In this document: positions 44,648 through 53,480 of the stretch, piece by piece
How the letters are laid out: every line of letters begins with the position of its first letter
How positions within the stretch are numbered: the stretch's first letter is position 1
Source: CAVHXA01 sp963639765
GTDB taxonomy: Bacteria; Bacillota; Clostridia; Oscillospirales; Oscillospiraceae
Assembly (NCBI GenBank): GCA_963639765.1
Contig: CAVHXA010000005.1
Coordinates: 54,580-118,579, forward strand
Reading direction: 5' to 3'
DNA length: 64,000 bases
Made by a program: the position numbers and the translations under genes
The notes under the pieces: model-generated
The model's input: only the letters and a program-made list of their open reading frames with translations
Databases searched by the model: none
What the model was told of the DNA's origin: nothing

Positions 44648-46408
44648 TCATTTTTTGCATTCCAGTTTTGAGGCAAGGCCCGGGTCCGGTGTTGCCCATG
44701 TAGTGTTATAGTGATCATAGGTAACCATGCCTGGTTTGGCTCCGGAAGGTTTCCTTACATTTTTTACAGAGGTATAATCCACCGGAACATTCTGACTTTG
44801 ACTGGCCTGTGAGTATAATGCAGCCAGCATGGCAGCCTGAGCAAGGGTTTCTTTGCCCGGATAAGATTTTTCGCAGAGAATGATAACATGACTGCCATGT
44901 ATTTTTTGCGCGTGAAGCCAGATGTCTGTTTTTCGCGCCGTCTTCAGTGTCAGCTGGTCATTCTGACGATTATTTCTTCCTACATAGATGTCAAAGCCTT
45001 CTGCTGAAACAAAGTGCCGTGGTTTTGACATTTGAACCTTGTTGTTCTTTTTGCTGCCGGCTTTCAGATAAGTGCCATCGATTAGCTCCTGACGAATTTC
45101 GGAAAGCTCGCGTTCGTTGCAGGCTCTTGAAATTTCATCTAAAACACTTTCCAGATAAGACTGTTCCTCTTCACCGATGGAAATCTGCTCAGTCAAATAT
45201 TGCTGAGCATGCTTTGCTTTTGTATAATCCTTATAGTATTTCGCAGCGTTTTGCTGAGGTGAAAGATGTGGCTGCAGAAAGATTTCTATCTGCTTCATTT
45301 CAGGATCATAAAAATCTTCTGCAACAAGCCTTGCTTGTCCGCGCCTTATGCTGCTGAGGTTCGCCGTTACAATATCACCCAGCTGACGCAGACGTTCTCG
45401 ATTTTCACTTTGCATAAGTTCCTGCCGTTGAGCATTCAGCTTGCGTATACATCGGTTAAGCAGGTTTGAAATCGTTTTTGTCATAGCAGAAGATCGACTT
45501 TTCAGTCGTTCGGCCTGATCGCGAGCCGAATAAAATTCATCAAGAAGCTGAGAAAATCCGACTGTTGTCCGCTGACAAACCAGATTCCCATATTGAGTTA
45601 TTGTTCTATAAGAAAAATCAGAAGGCATATCCTCACGCAGGAGCAGAACTGGAACAAAGTCTTCTTTTTGGATGATACACATCTGTTGAAATAGAAATTT
45701 TGCCAGATTCTGTCGTGCCTCGTAAGAAAATGAATTTAGATCGGCATCTGTTTCACCAGAAGCCAGAAAAGCAAGCTCACGGCAAATCAAGGGAGACAGA
45801 CCAGCAAACGTATCCATAAGCCATTGATCCAGCCTCCTTTCAGTGCTTACGGACAGAAGAAGTTTCTGCCAGTCAGACATGCTGAGATTCAGCGGATTTT
45901 TTTTGTTTTGTCCGGGCGGAAGGTGATAAAAAAGGCCAGGCAAAACCTGCCGCTTTTCAGACATTTCATAGTCAACCCGCCGTATACAATCAATGATTCG
46001 TCCGTCTGATCCGGTCACGATCAGGTTGGAGTTCCTGCCCATCATCTCCAGAATCAGATGTTTTTGATCAGGTGTTCCCATTTCGTCCATGCAATCTATG
46101 GTAATATCCAGGACCCGCTCCATAGGAGGCTGATCAACACACGAAATATGACCGCCGGAAAGATGCTTGCGCAGCAGCATACAAAACATGGGTGCCGATG
46201 AAGGATTTTCGTAGCTTACATGTGTCAGGTGTGCGCGGGGACGATTTGGATTACAGCTGATCAGAAGCTTGTTGTTTCCGGTTTTGCAGCGAAGAGTCAA
46301 AAGGATACTGTCATGGTCGGGCTGCTGAACTTTGTCAATTCGAGAAGCGACTATTGATTGACGCAGTTCTTTAGTCAGGGCAGTAAGAAATACGGCGTCA
46401 AGAGGCAT
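44648..46408 (-). CDS. rqcH: RqcH/NFACT family protein (fibronectin-binding A-like)
   Basis: Ribosome quality-control factor that adds alanine tails to stalled chains on 50S subunits; older name fibronectin-binding protein. 586 residues from ATG 46406-46408, with GGAGG eight bases upstream. NFACT-N domain, then coiled-coil (about 285-440), then C-terminal NFACT-R with TDIWLHAQKIHGSHVIILCE. The usual Asp-Arg pair of NFACT-N appears to be Glu-Arg (QPPMERVL). Overlaps mrnC by 11 bases; last gene of the dus-sigma-anti-sigma-mrnC-rqcH unit. Confidence 0.9.
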   Translation of the reverse strand: MPLDAVFLTALTKELRQSIVASRIDKVQQPDHDSILLTLRCKTGNNKLLISCNPNRPRAHLTHVSYENPSSAPMFCMLLRKHLSGGHISCVDQPPMERVLDITIDCMDEMGTPDQKHLILEMMGRNSNLIVTGSDGRIIDCIRRVDYEMSEKRQVLPGLFYHLPPGQNKKNPLNLSMSDWQKLLLSVSTERRLDQWLMDTFAGLSPLICRELAFLASGETDADLNSFSYEARQNLAKFLFQQMCIIQKEDFVPVLLLREDMPSDFSYRTITQYGNLVCQRTTVGFSQLLDEFYSARDQAERLKSRSSAMTKTISNLLNRCIRKLNAQRQELMQSENRERLRQLGDIVTANLSSIRRGQARLVAEDFYDPEMKQIEIFLQPHLSPQQNAAKYYKDYTKAKHAQQYLTEQISIGEEEQSYLESVLDEISRACNERELSEIRQELIDGTYLKAGSKKNNKVQMSKPRHFVSAEGFDIYVGRNNRQNDQLTLKTARKTDIWLHAQKIHGSHVIILCEKSYPGKETLAQAAMLAALYSQASQSQNVPVDYTSVKNVRKPSGAKPGMVTYDHYNTTWATPDPGLASKLECKK

Positions 46409-46814
46409 GCTCGTCATCCTCCGTGGCATAAGCAAATAGCAAGTTAATTCTCTCGCGTTGTCCAGTCAGATATAAATAGCCAAGAAGCGCTTCCAAGCCA
46501 GTAGCTTTTGCATATTCAGCTTGTGTAGCATTCCGGGGAATGGAATTCATATGTGTATTTCTGGCGCGCCTAAAAACAGCCAGTTCCTTTTCAGTCAACA
46601 GCGGAAGCCACAAATCCATTACTTTTGCCTGCGCAGGAGCGCTCACACGTTCAATGGTTTCTCTGTGAAGTTTCTTGGCTGTCAGAGCTCCGTGCATACA
46701 AAGCCATGTACGCACCAACAGCTCGTAGACACCGTCACCCAAATGGGCTAGACCAAGCGATGATATGGACTCAACTGAATTCCAATCCATTTCGGGTTCT
46801 AAATAGTCTTTCAT
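46398..46814 (-). CDS. mrnC: Mini-ribonuclease III
   Basis: Processes 23S rRNA ends. 138 residues, an RNase III catalytic domain without a dsRNA-binding domain. LAHLGDGVYELLVR near the N-terminus and ATGLEALLGYLYLTGQ near the C-terminus hold the acidic metal ligands. Between the anti-sigma gene (12 bases upstream) and rqcH. Confidence 0.93.
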   Translation of the reverse strand: MKDYLEPEMDWNSVESISSLGLAHLGDGVYELLVRTWLCMHGALTAKKLHRETIERVSAPAQAKVMDLWLPLLTEKELAVFRRARNTHMNSIPRNATQAEYAKATGLEALLGYLYLTGQRERINLLFAYATEDDEHAS

Positions 46815-46826
46815 AATTCCTCCGGA

Positions 46827-47675
46827 TCAGGGCTCCAGCACTACTCGGCCCAATTGTGTATTGCCGGGATCTGAAAAACTCAGAACCATACCTTCCGGCA
46901 ATAAAGTGATTAGCTCCTGATACAGCGCTTCAGCTTCTGTGGAACTTATTTCACAGTATCGTGTTCCATCACCAAGATCCTTAAAGTCCAGTTCTGTAAG
47001 AATTTCTGGCAATACGCCGGAAGATGTATTTGTAATTGTAATGATTACTGCGGATTCAAGGATATCAGAATCGGATGAATTTCGTGATTTTTCTTCGGTC
47101 GGTTCAGCGGTTGTTGCGGTGCTGTATAGTTTGGCTGACGAAACTGGAGCACCGGAATAACCGCCCATATCGATATCATCGTCGGCATTATCATCGGACT
47201 CGTTTTGTTCATCAATATTTCCTACAGCTTTAACATCATGAACAAAAACTTCAGAATCAGTTCTTTCTGTAGTCTCGCTTGAAGCTACGGTTAGAGACTC
47301 TTCTGAAGCAGAAACAGCCTCGGGTTGCGCCGTATCCGAAGTAACTATAATATCCGCAGTTGACAGATCAGGTGCAATGGATGTTACGGCAATAATCAGA
47401 ACAGCTGCAGCGGCTGCAACACCGAGCATGCTGGCAAAGCCAGGCTTTTTCTTCGTCACCTGATGCGGAAGATTTTGGATAACGTGTTCAGTGAAACCAA
47501 CGGGTACTTCCGTTTCCAGCAGTGCTATGCAGGAATCGATATTTTTATATTCCTCCAGAAGCGCACGGCATCCGGGGCAGTGACTGAGGTGTTCCTGTAG
47601 CAGCCTGGTCTGAGCGTTGTCAAGCTCATTGTCAATATAAGGACTTAGTAGTTCCGTTGCCTGTTGACAGGTCAT
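46827..47675 (-). CDS. Membrane-anchored anti-sigma factor (zf-HC2/RsiW type)
   Basis: 282 residues. The N-terminal zinc-binding anti-sigma domain has His29-x3-Cys33-x2-Cys36 (EHLSHCPGCRALL). One membrane span lies at about 80-100 (FASMLGVAAAAAVLIIAVTS). The extracellular part is acidic, Ser/Thr-rich, and ends in a compact domain of about 80 residues of unknown type. The start overlaps the sigma stop (ATGA), so the pair is stoichiometrically coupled. Release probably needs site-1 then RseP-type cleavage. Confidence 0.9.
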   Translation of the reverse strand: MTCQQATELLSPYIDNELDNAQTRLLQEHLSHCPGCRALLEEYKNIDSCIALLETEVPVGFTEHVIQNLPHQVTKKKPGFASMLGVAAAAAVLIIAVTSIAPDLSTADIIVTSDTAQPEAVSASEESLTVASSETTERTDSEVFVHDVKAVGNIDEQNESDDNADDDIDMGGYSGAPVSSAKLYSTATTAEPTEEKSRNSSDSDILESAVIITITNTSSGVLPEILTELDFKDLGDGTRYCEISSTEAEALYQELITLLPEGMVLSFSDPGNTQLGRVVLEP

Positions 47676-48274
47676 TCGCTCATCCCCCTCTCACCAGAAA
47701 TGGACGCTGCACTTTCGGTTTTGTTCCCAGTCAGCAAAAGCTTTTTTCGCATCTGTTCTCTTGCTCGTGCGATACGAGATTTAACGGTACCCTCTTTGAT
47801 TCCCATAATCTGCGAAATTTCACTGTAACTAAATTGTTGAACGGCACGCAGGGTCAATGCCAATCGGTATTCCTCGTCCAATTCATTCAGTGCTGCTGTA
47901 ATCCGGCGAAGATTATCTGCCTGAATCGTCAGGGCTTCCGGGCCATCAGCAGGGTCCAACAACTCCGGCTGTTTTTCATTATCCTCCTGCGAAAACGTAA
48001 CAGAGACGATGTTGCGGCGTTTTTTGCTGCGTAAAAAATCCAAACAGACATTACTTGCCAGACGATATACCCAGGTAGAAAAGGAAGAATTAAATTGAAA
48101 TCGCGGAAGGCCTTTCCAGATATTAAAAAAAGTCTCTTGCGACAGATCTGCAGCATCGTTCGGATCCTTGACCATGCGCAGACACAGGTTATAGACCTGC
48201 TTCTGATACTGTTCAACCAGGGAGGAAAAGGCCTGCGTGCTACCGCCTGCAGCAGCACGGATCAGTTCGTCCAT
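47672..48274 (-). CDS. ECF-family RNA polymerase sigma factor
   Basis: 200 residues with sigma region 2 (LVEQYQKQVYNLCLRMVKDP, DLSQETFFNIWKG) and region 4 (FSYSEISQIMGIKEGTVKSR). SigW/RpoE-like. Coupled to the anti-sigma gene below and four bases after dus. The stimulus and regulon are unknown, though the membrane anti-sigma points to envelope stress. Confidence 0.93.
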   Translation of the reverse strand: MDELIRAAAGGSTQAFSSLVEQYQKQVYNLCLRMVKDPNDAADLSQETFFNIWKGLPRFQFNSSFSTWVYRLASNVCLDFLRSKKRRNIVSVTFSQEDNEKQPELLDPADGPEALTIQADNLRRITAALNELDEEYRLALTLRAVQQFSYSEISQIMGIKEGTVKSRIARAREQMRKKLLLTGNKTESAASISGERGMSE

Positions 48275-48278
48275 TTTT

Positions 48279-49220
48279 TCACCTCAGTTCTCGAATAATT
48301 CCGGCAGCTATTCGTTCAACATCCTGAATGCTCGACAGCTGAGAAATCTGTTCTTTATAGTATGCGCTCCAGGCAACACCTTTTAGATACCAGGCAAAAT
48401 ATTTTCTGGCTTCCAGGCAGGCAATATGTTCTCCTTTATCTTCAACCGCCAAAAAGAATTGTTCAAGTGCAATGGAAATACGGTCTGACAGGGGAGGAAG
48501 CGGAGGCTCCGGATTTCCAGCCATCACTGCAGCAATCTGTTCAAAAATAAACGGGTTTCCGAAGGCTGCTCGGCCAATCATTATTCCGGAAGCGCCTGTG
48601 CGGTTCAGACATCTTACAGCATCCTGGGCGCAAGCAATATCTCCATTAGCTATAACCGGTATGGAGACGGCCGAAACCACATCGTGGATCGCGTCATAAT
48701 CTGCTCTTCCGGAATAGCCCATAACCTTTGTTCTGCCATGTACGGCAATTGCACTGGCCCCGTTATCCTGAAGCACTTTTGCAACCATGGGTGCGTTGAT
48801 ACTGCCACGGTCCCAACCGAGGCGAATTTTCGCTGTTACAGGCACAGAAACGGCTTTTACAACTGCCTGCATGACAGATCCTGCAAGCACAGGATTTTTC
48901 ATAAGTGCGCAGCCATCTCCGTTGTTTACAATTTTAGGGGTAGGACAGCCCATATTGATATCGATAAAGTTAGCATGTACCTGCCGCAGTACTTCTTTCG
49001 CTGCCTGCGCCATGCAGTCTGGATCGCTGCCAAAAATCTGAACTGCATACTTACCTTCTGGTGTAGCAGGCAGAAGTTTTGCGGTCTTTTTATCATGGAA
49101 AATCAAACCGCGAGAAGATACCATTTCAGATACGGTAATCGTTGCGCCAAATCGAGCGCAGATTGTGCGATAGGCTAAATCAGATACTCCTGCCATTGGA
49201 GCCAGAATCAAATGGTACAT
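48279..49220 (-). CDS. dus: tRNA-dihydrouridine synthase (DusB-like)
   Basis: FMN-dependent reduction of uridines in the tRNA D-loop. 313 residues from ATG 49218-49220 (AAGGAGG upstream). LAPMAGVSDLAYR, catalytic Cys92 in NMGCPTPK, VHGRTK and MIGRAAFGNPF are present. First gene of the operon leading to the sigma factor. Confidence 0.94.
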   Translation of the reverse strand: MYHLILAPMAGVSDLAYRTICARFGATITVSEMVSSRGLIFHDKKTAKLLPATPEGKYAVQIFGSDPDCMAQAAKEVLRQVHANFIDINMGCPTPKIVNNGDGCALMKNPVLAGSVMQAVVKAVSVPVTAKIRLGWDRGSINAPMVAKVLQDNGASAIAVHGRTKVMGYSGRADYDAIHDVVSAVSIPVIANGDIACAQDAVRCLNRTGASGIMIGRAAFGNPFIFEQIAAVMAGNPEPPLPPLSDRISIALEQFFLAVEDKGEHIACLEARKYFAWYLKGVAWSAYYKEQISQLSSIQDVERIAAGIIRELR

Positions 49221-49325
49221 GTATATCCTCCTTCGTAGGGAGCATAACGGCATTGTCGTATCATAGGTGTTTTGTGCTGACAACCGAAAAACTGAAATAC
49301 TCGCGGGAGCATTTTCAGGTCAAAT

Positions 49326-49354
49326 TTGAAAACTGTTGAGCAATAAGATATAAT
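49326..49354 (+). promoter_or_regulatory. dnaX promoter
   Basis: TTGAAA (49326-49331), 17-base spacer, TATAAT (49349-49354), 32 bases before the dnaX ATG with its GAGGAGG site. Confidence 0.8.
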
Positions 49355-49386
49355 AGATACAATTTGAAACGCGAGGAGGCAAAGTC

Positions 49387-51030
49387 ATGTATCAAGCGCT
49401 GTACCGGACCTGGCGACCTCAGACTTTCGACGAGGTAATTGGTCAGCCAAGCGTCTCTCAAACGCTGAAGGCCCAGGTTGAATCAGGCAGATTGAGTCAT
49501 GCCTATCTTTTCACCGGAACCAGAGGAACCGGGAAAACATCCTGCGCCAGAATTCTTGCAAAGGCAGTCAACTGCCTGAACCAGAAGGACGGAAATCCTT
49601 GCAATCAGTGCTCTTGCTGCAAGTCCATCGATGACGGTACATCAATGGACGTTACGGAAATTGACGCAGCCTCCAACAATGGAGTTGACAATATCCGCGC
49701 TCTTCGAGAGGAAGCAAACTATACACCTGTCGAGCTTATGCGCAGGGTATACATCATCGATGAGGTCCACATGCTGTCAAACTCTGCATTTAATGCTCTG
49801 CTTAAAACAATCGAAGAGCCTCCTGAGCATCTGCTATTTATTCTTGCTACCACCGAGCTGAATAAAGTTCCGGCAACAATACTCTCTCGATGCCAAAGAT
49901 TCTCTTTTCGAAGGCTGTCACAGAAGGATATTGCAGCCCGCATCAACGAGGTAGCCTACAATGAGGGGATTGACATCGAAGCAGATGCTGTACGACTTCT
50001 GGCTCGACTTGCCGACGGTGCAATGCGAGATGCATTGAGCCTGCTGGACCAGTGTTCGAGTGCCGTCGGTAAGCTCACTCTCACCGCGCAGAGCGTTTAC
50101 GACATACTGGGACTTATTGGACATCAACAGACAATTCAAATAATGGAAAACCTGTTAGATGGCCATTCAGACAAAGTCATGCAGCTGTTTGACAACCTGT
50201 ACCAGGCTGGAAAGAGCATTCCTTCCATGCTCGAAGAGTTGGGAGCATTATCAAGAGATCTTCTGCTGCTAAAGACCATTCCACAGGGTGCTGAGGATTT
50301 GTTAAGCGGGACATGTACGCCTGCGGAGGCAAAGGATATGACAGACCGAATCTCGGCCGGAGAGCTTATGTACTATATCTCTGAGATACAAAAAACAACC
50401 TCCGGTTTTTCACAGAGTGTCAATCCAAAACTTGAGGCTGAGCTTTGTCTGCTGCGTCTCTGTCAGCCGCAGCTTCGGCTGGAGGCCGAAGCAATCAACG
50501 CGCGTCTGAGCCGCGTAGAAGAGCAGCTGGCATCAGGAATTGTGTTGACAGCCGACAAAGCTACTGCAAAACAAATACAAAGCAAAAGCTGCGAAAACAG
50601 CAATAACATATCCGAAAAAACAGATGATGCTCGGTCGGGAAAAAACATGATGCCGGCCTTCTCGCTGAAGCAGGATGAGACAGGAGCAATGTGTGAGGAT
50701 AATTTTTGGCCACAGCTGATCGAACGGTTGAAACCGGACCTTGGGCCACCAACCAAAGGTTTTTTTGCAATAAATGGGCCGGTTTCCTATAAGATTGATG
50801 GTGAATTTCTGACGTTGCTTACCGATGACTTTCCCTATAGCTATATAAAAAAACCCGAAGTTCTTCAGCTGGTAAGTCAAAAGGCTTCCATTATTTTAAA
50901 TCGACCAATTCAAGCAAGGGCTTGTTTACTGTCAACGCAGGCACAGACAAACGCAGCTTTTGAAAGCTTCGTCGACAATGCAAAACGTCTAGATGACGGC
51001 ACAGGTCTGATTTGCATTACAGAAGACTAA
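49387..51030 (+). CDS. dnaX: DNA polymerase III gamma/tau subunit
   Basis: Clamp-loader ATPase. 547 residues: Walker A GTRGTGKTS (44-52), zinc module CNQCSCCKSI, Walker B-type YIIDEVHMLS, sensor SRCQRFSF, then a C-terminal linker and tau-like domain. No obvious slippery heptamer for a short gamma form. The usual ybaB-recR neighbours are absent; repeat copy D follows directly. Confidence 0.95.
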   Translation: MYQALYRTWRPQTFDEVIGQPSVSQTLKAQVESGRLSHAYLFTGTRGTGKTSCARILAKAVNCLNQKDGNPCNQCSCCKSIDDGTSMDVTEIDAASNNGVDNIRALREEANYTPVELMRRVYIIDEVHMLSNSAFNALLKTIEEPPEHLLFILATTELNKVPATILSRCQRFSFRRLSQKDIAARINEVAYNEGIDIEADAVRLLARLADGAMRDALSLLDQCSSAVGKLTLTAQSVYDILGLIGHQQTIQIMENLLDGHSDKVMQLFDNLYQAGKSIPSMLEELGALSRDLLLLKTIPQGAEDLLSGTCTPAEAKDMTDRISAGELMYYISEIQKTTSGFSQSVNPKLEAELCLLRLCQPQLRLEAEAINARLSRVEEQLASGIVLTADKATAKQIQSKSCENSNNISEKTDDARSGKNMMPAFSLKQDETGAMCEDNFWPQLIERLKPDLGPPTKGFFAINGPVSYKIDGEFLTLLTDDFPYSYIKKPEVLQLVSQKASIILNRPIQARACLLSTQAQTNAAFESFVDNAKRLDDGTGLICITED

Positions 51031-51054
51031 GAATGCTATTCCATAATTGTTTAA

Positions 51055-51117
51055 GGCAGCACCGCAACATTCGGGATGAGGGTATGGCGAGGTGGGTTGC
51101 ATCACAAATTTTCTGCC
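51055..51117. repeat. Truncated repeat element, copy D
   Basis: Left end GGCAGCACCGCAACATT, then 27 bases to GCATCACAAAT, the same spacing as in copy C. The right half of the element is missing. Lies just after the dnaX stop. Confidence 0.65.
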
Positions 51118-51216
51118 AATATACCAGTCAGGAAAAGTAGACATATCTGACACTCTTTAGTCGTTTTCGTTTTCACATGGGATACCCAATTTACGCTTGT
51201 GATTTGTATGATCTAT

Positions 51217-53463
51217 TTATTCCAAATTAAGAACAGATTGCTCTTCTCCGCGATCTTCCTGATTGAGTATCTTCCCGGCTGCAGGTATTGCACGAACATT
51301 ATAACGCGAAATGTTGTGAATCGATGTATTTTCCAAATAACACATTGTGGCCAAGCGCTGGCCTTTCTTTAAAGCTATGACACTTACTCCTTGTGCACTC
51401 CGTGTTGGCTTCAGAGGAATAAGATCTGTGTTAATGATAATTGTGCGTGTATCTGATGCAGACAGCACAACAGGCTTATTTTCACATAAGGGCATGATTG
51501 CTACCAATGGGCTCTTATCACTATAGGCTCCTGTTAATCTTCGACGATTTGTTTTCGTGGCATAACTGTCTAAAGGCACTCTGGAAACCTTTCCGTTTTC
51601 AAATGCAAACAGTAAATGACCGCTGTAATCACCCGGAATAATCACGGCTGCAACGGTTTCACCCTCGTCCATATTTAATTTTGCGGGTAAATATTCTCCC
51701 AACAATGAGGCTCTAGAGTCTTCAAAGCTCGAACATCGTGTTTTATACACTTGTTGCTGATTGCTAAATATTAACAGTTCTGTATGATTAGTTGTCTTGA
51801 AAACAGATGTCAGCACGTCATCTTCTTTGATTTTCTGTTCATAATTTGCACGAAGTGATTGATCTGGTATTTTTTTTAAATAACCATGTTTAGTTATAAA
51901 CAAAGTAACTGGATAATCCTGAATTGTTTCTTCTTCGGATTCATCTGTAGAAATTACTTCTGTCACAATTTCGGTTCGTCTGGGGACAGAATACTTGTTC
52001 ATCACATTTTCAAGCTCTTTCACAATGGTATCTAGGATTTTTTCACGACTGGATAACATTGCTTCTAGGTCAAATATCTCCTTTTGCAACTCTTCGATTT
52101 CGCATGTACGTTTGAGTATAAACTCTTTATTTATATTTCGCAGCTTGATTTCAGCAATAAAATCTGCCTGACTCTGATCAATCCCAAACCCGATCATCAG
52201 GTTTGGAACAACATCTTTGTCAACTTGTGTGTTTTTGATGATTGCAATTGCGGCATCTATGTCGAGTAGGATTAGTTCCAGCCCTTTGAGCAGATGCAGC
52301 TTATTTTTTTTCCCCTGGAGGATGTAATATGTTCTTCGCTTGATGCATTCAGTCCTCCACGCTAACCATTCATCCAGAATTTCTTTAACACCCATCACGC
52401 GAGGCATACCGCCCACCAATATATTAAAGTTGCATGAGAACGTATCCTGCAATGGCGTTTGCTTCATCAGTTTGGTCATAAGCTTATTCGGATCAGTTCC
52501 ACGTTTTAGATCAATAGTTAATTTCATTCCACTGAGATCTGTTTCATCGCGCATATCGGATATTTCTTTGACTTTTCCCAGCCGGATCAAATCCGAAACC
52601 TTGTCCATTATTGCTTCAGTTGTTGTAGTATATGGTATTTCATATACCTCAATAATGTTCTCACTCTTTAAATAGCGCCATTTTGCTCGAAGCTTAATAG
52701 AACCACGACCGGTGCGGTATATTTCTTCGATAGATGCTTGGTCATACAGAATCTCGCCACCAGTAGAAAAATCCGGAGCCCTCAAAGTCACAGAAATAGG
52801 CTGCTCTGGATCTTTAATATATGCAATGGTGGCCTGGCATACTTCTGATAGGGTAAAGCCGCAAATATTACTGGCCATTCCAACAGCAATTCCTAAATTA
52901 GCTGAGACTAAAATATTTGGATATGTAGTCGGCAAAAGCACGGGTTCCTTCATTGTTGCGTCATAGTTATCAACAAAATCAACTGTATCCTGGTCAATAT
53001 CACGAAAAAGTTCGTTGCATATTGGTTCAAGCTTGGCTTCTGTATAACGTGAAGCCGCATAGGCCATATCACGGGAGTAAATTTTTCCGAAATTTCCCTT
53101 TGAATCTATAAATGGAACCAAAAGTGTATCATTTCCACGAGAAAGTCGCACTAATGTATCATAAATTGCAGCATCACCATGTGGATTTAGTCGCATAGTC
53201 TGTCCAACAATGTTCGCACATTTTGTCCGTGCTCCGCTTAATAAGCCCATTTTATACATTGTGTACAAAAGTTTTCTGTGCGACGGTTTAAATCCGTCAA
53301 TCTCCGGAATTGCACGTGAAAGGATTACACTCATAGCATAAGGCATAAAGTTGACCTCTAGGGTTTGCGTAATGGGTTGCTCTAAAACATCCCCCTTCAG
53401 CCCTATAACATTTTTGTCTAGCTTTTTGACGTCTGACTCTTTACTTTTACCTTTTTTCGCCAT
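51217..53463 (-). CDS. parC: Type II topoisomerase subunit A (ParC/GyrA-like, divergent)
   Basis: 748 residues. DNA breakage-reunion domain with the active-site tyrosine at Tyr140 (AAYAASRYTEAKL) and the quinolone-site helix HGDAAIYDTLV (95-105). A coiled-coil (about 430-500) and a C-terminal beta-pinwheel follow. The N-terminal motif AIPEIDGFKPSHRKLLY departs from the usual RDGLKPVHRR. Seventeen bases after its partner gene. Topoisomerase IV, which unlinks daughter chromosomes, is more likely than gyrase, since no GyrA box is apparent. Confidence 0.85.
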   Translation of the reverse strand: MAKKGKSKESDVKKLDKNVIGLKGDVLEQPITQTLEVNFMPYAMSVILSRAIPEIDGFKPSHRKLLYTMYKMGLLSGARTKCANIVGQTMRLNPHGDAAIYDTLVRLSRGNDTLLVPFIDSKGNFGKIYSRDMAYAASRYTEAKLEPICNELFRDIDQDTVDFVDNYDATMKEPVLLPTTYPNILVSANLGIAVGMASNICGFTLSEVCQATIAYIKDPEQPISVTLRAPDFSTGGEILYDQASIEEIYRTGRGSIKLRAKWRYLKSENIIEVYEIPYTTTTEAIMDKVSDLIRLGKVKEISDMRDETDLSGMKLTIDLKRGTDPNKLMTKLMKQTPLQDTFSCNFNILVGGMPRVMGVKEILDEWLAWRTECIKRRTYYILQGKKNKLHLLKGLELILLDIDAAIAIIKNTQVDKDVVPNLMIGFGIDQSQADFIAEIKLRNINKEFILKRTCEIEELQKEIFDLEAMLSSREKILDTIVKELENVMNKYSVPRRTEIVTEVISTDESEEETIQDYPVTLFITKHGYLKKIPDQSLRANYEQKIKEDDVLTSVFKTTNHTELLIFSNQQQVYKTRCSSFEDSRASLLGEYLPAKLNMDEGETVAAVIIPGDYSGHLLFAFENGKVSRVPLDSYATKTNRRRLTGAYSDKSPLVAIMPLCENKPVVLSASDTRTIIINTDLIPLKPTRSAQGVSVIALKKGQRLATMCYLENTSIHNISRYNVRAIPAAGKILNQEDRGEEQSVLNLE

Positions 53464-53480
53464 TTTTTGTCACCTTTCAC

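Noticed and set aside
51055..51117. Terminator of dnaX
   Set aside because: The segment matches the repeat family better than a terminator; no stable stem followed by T-run is present.
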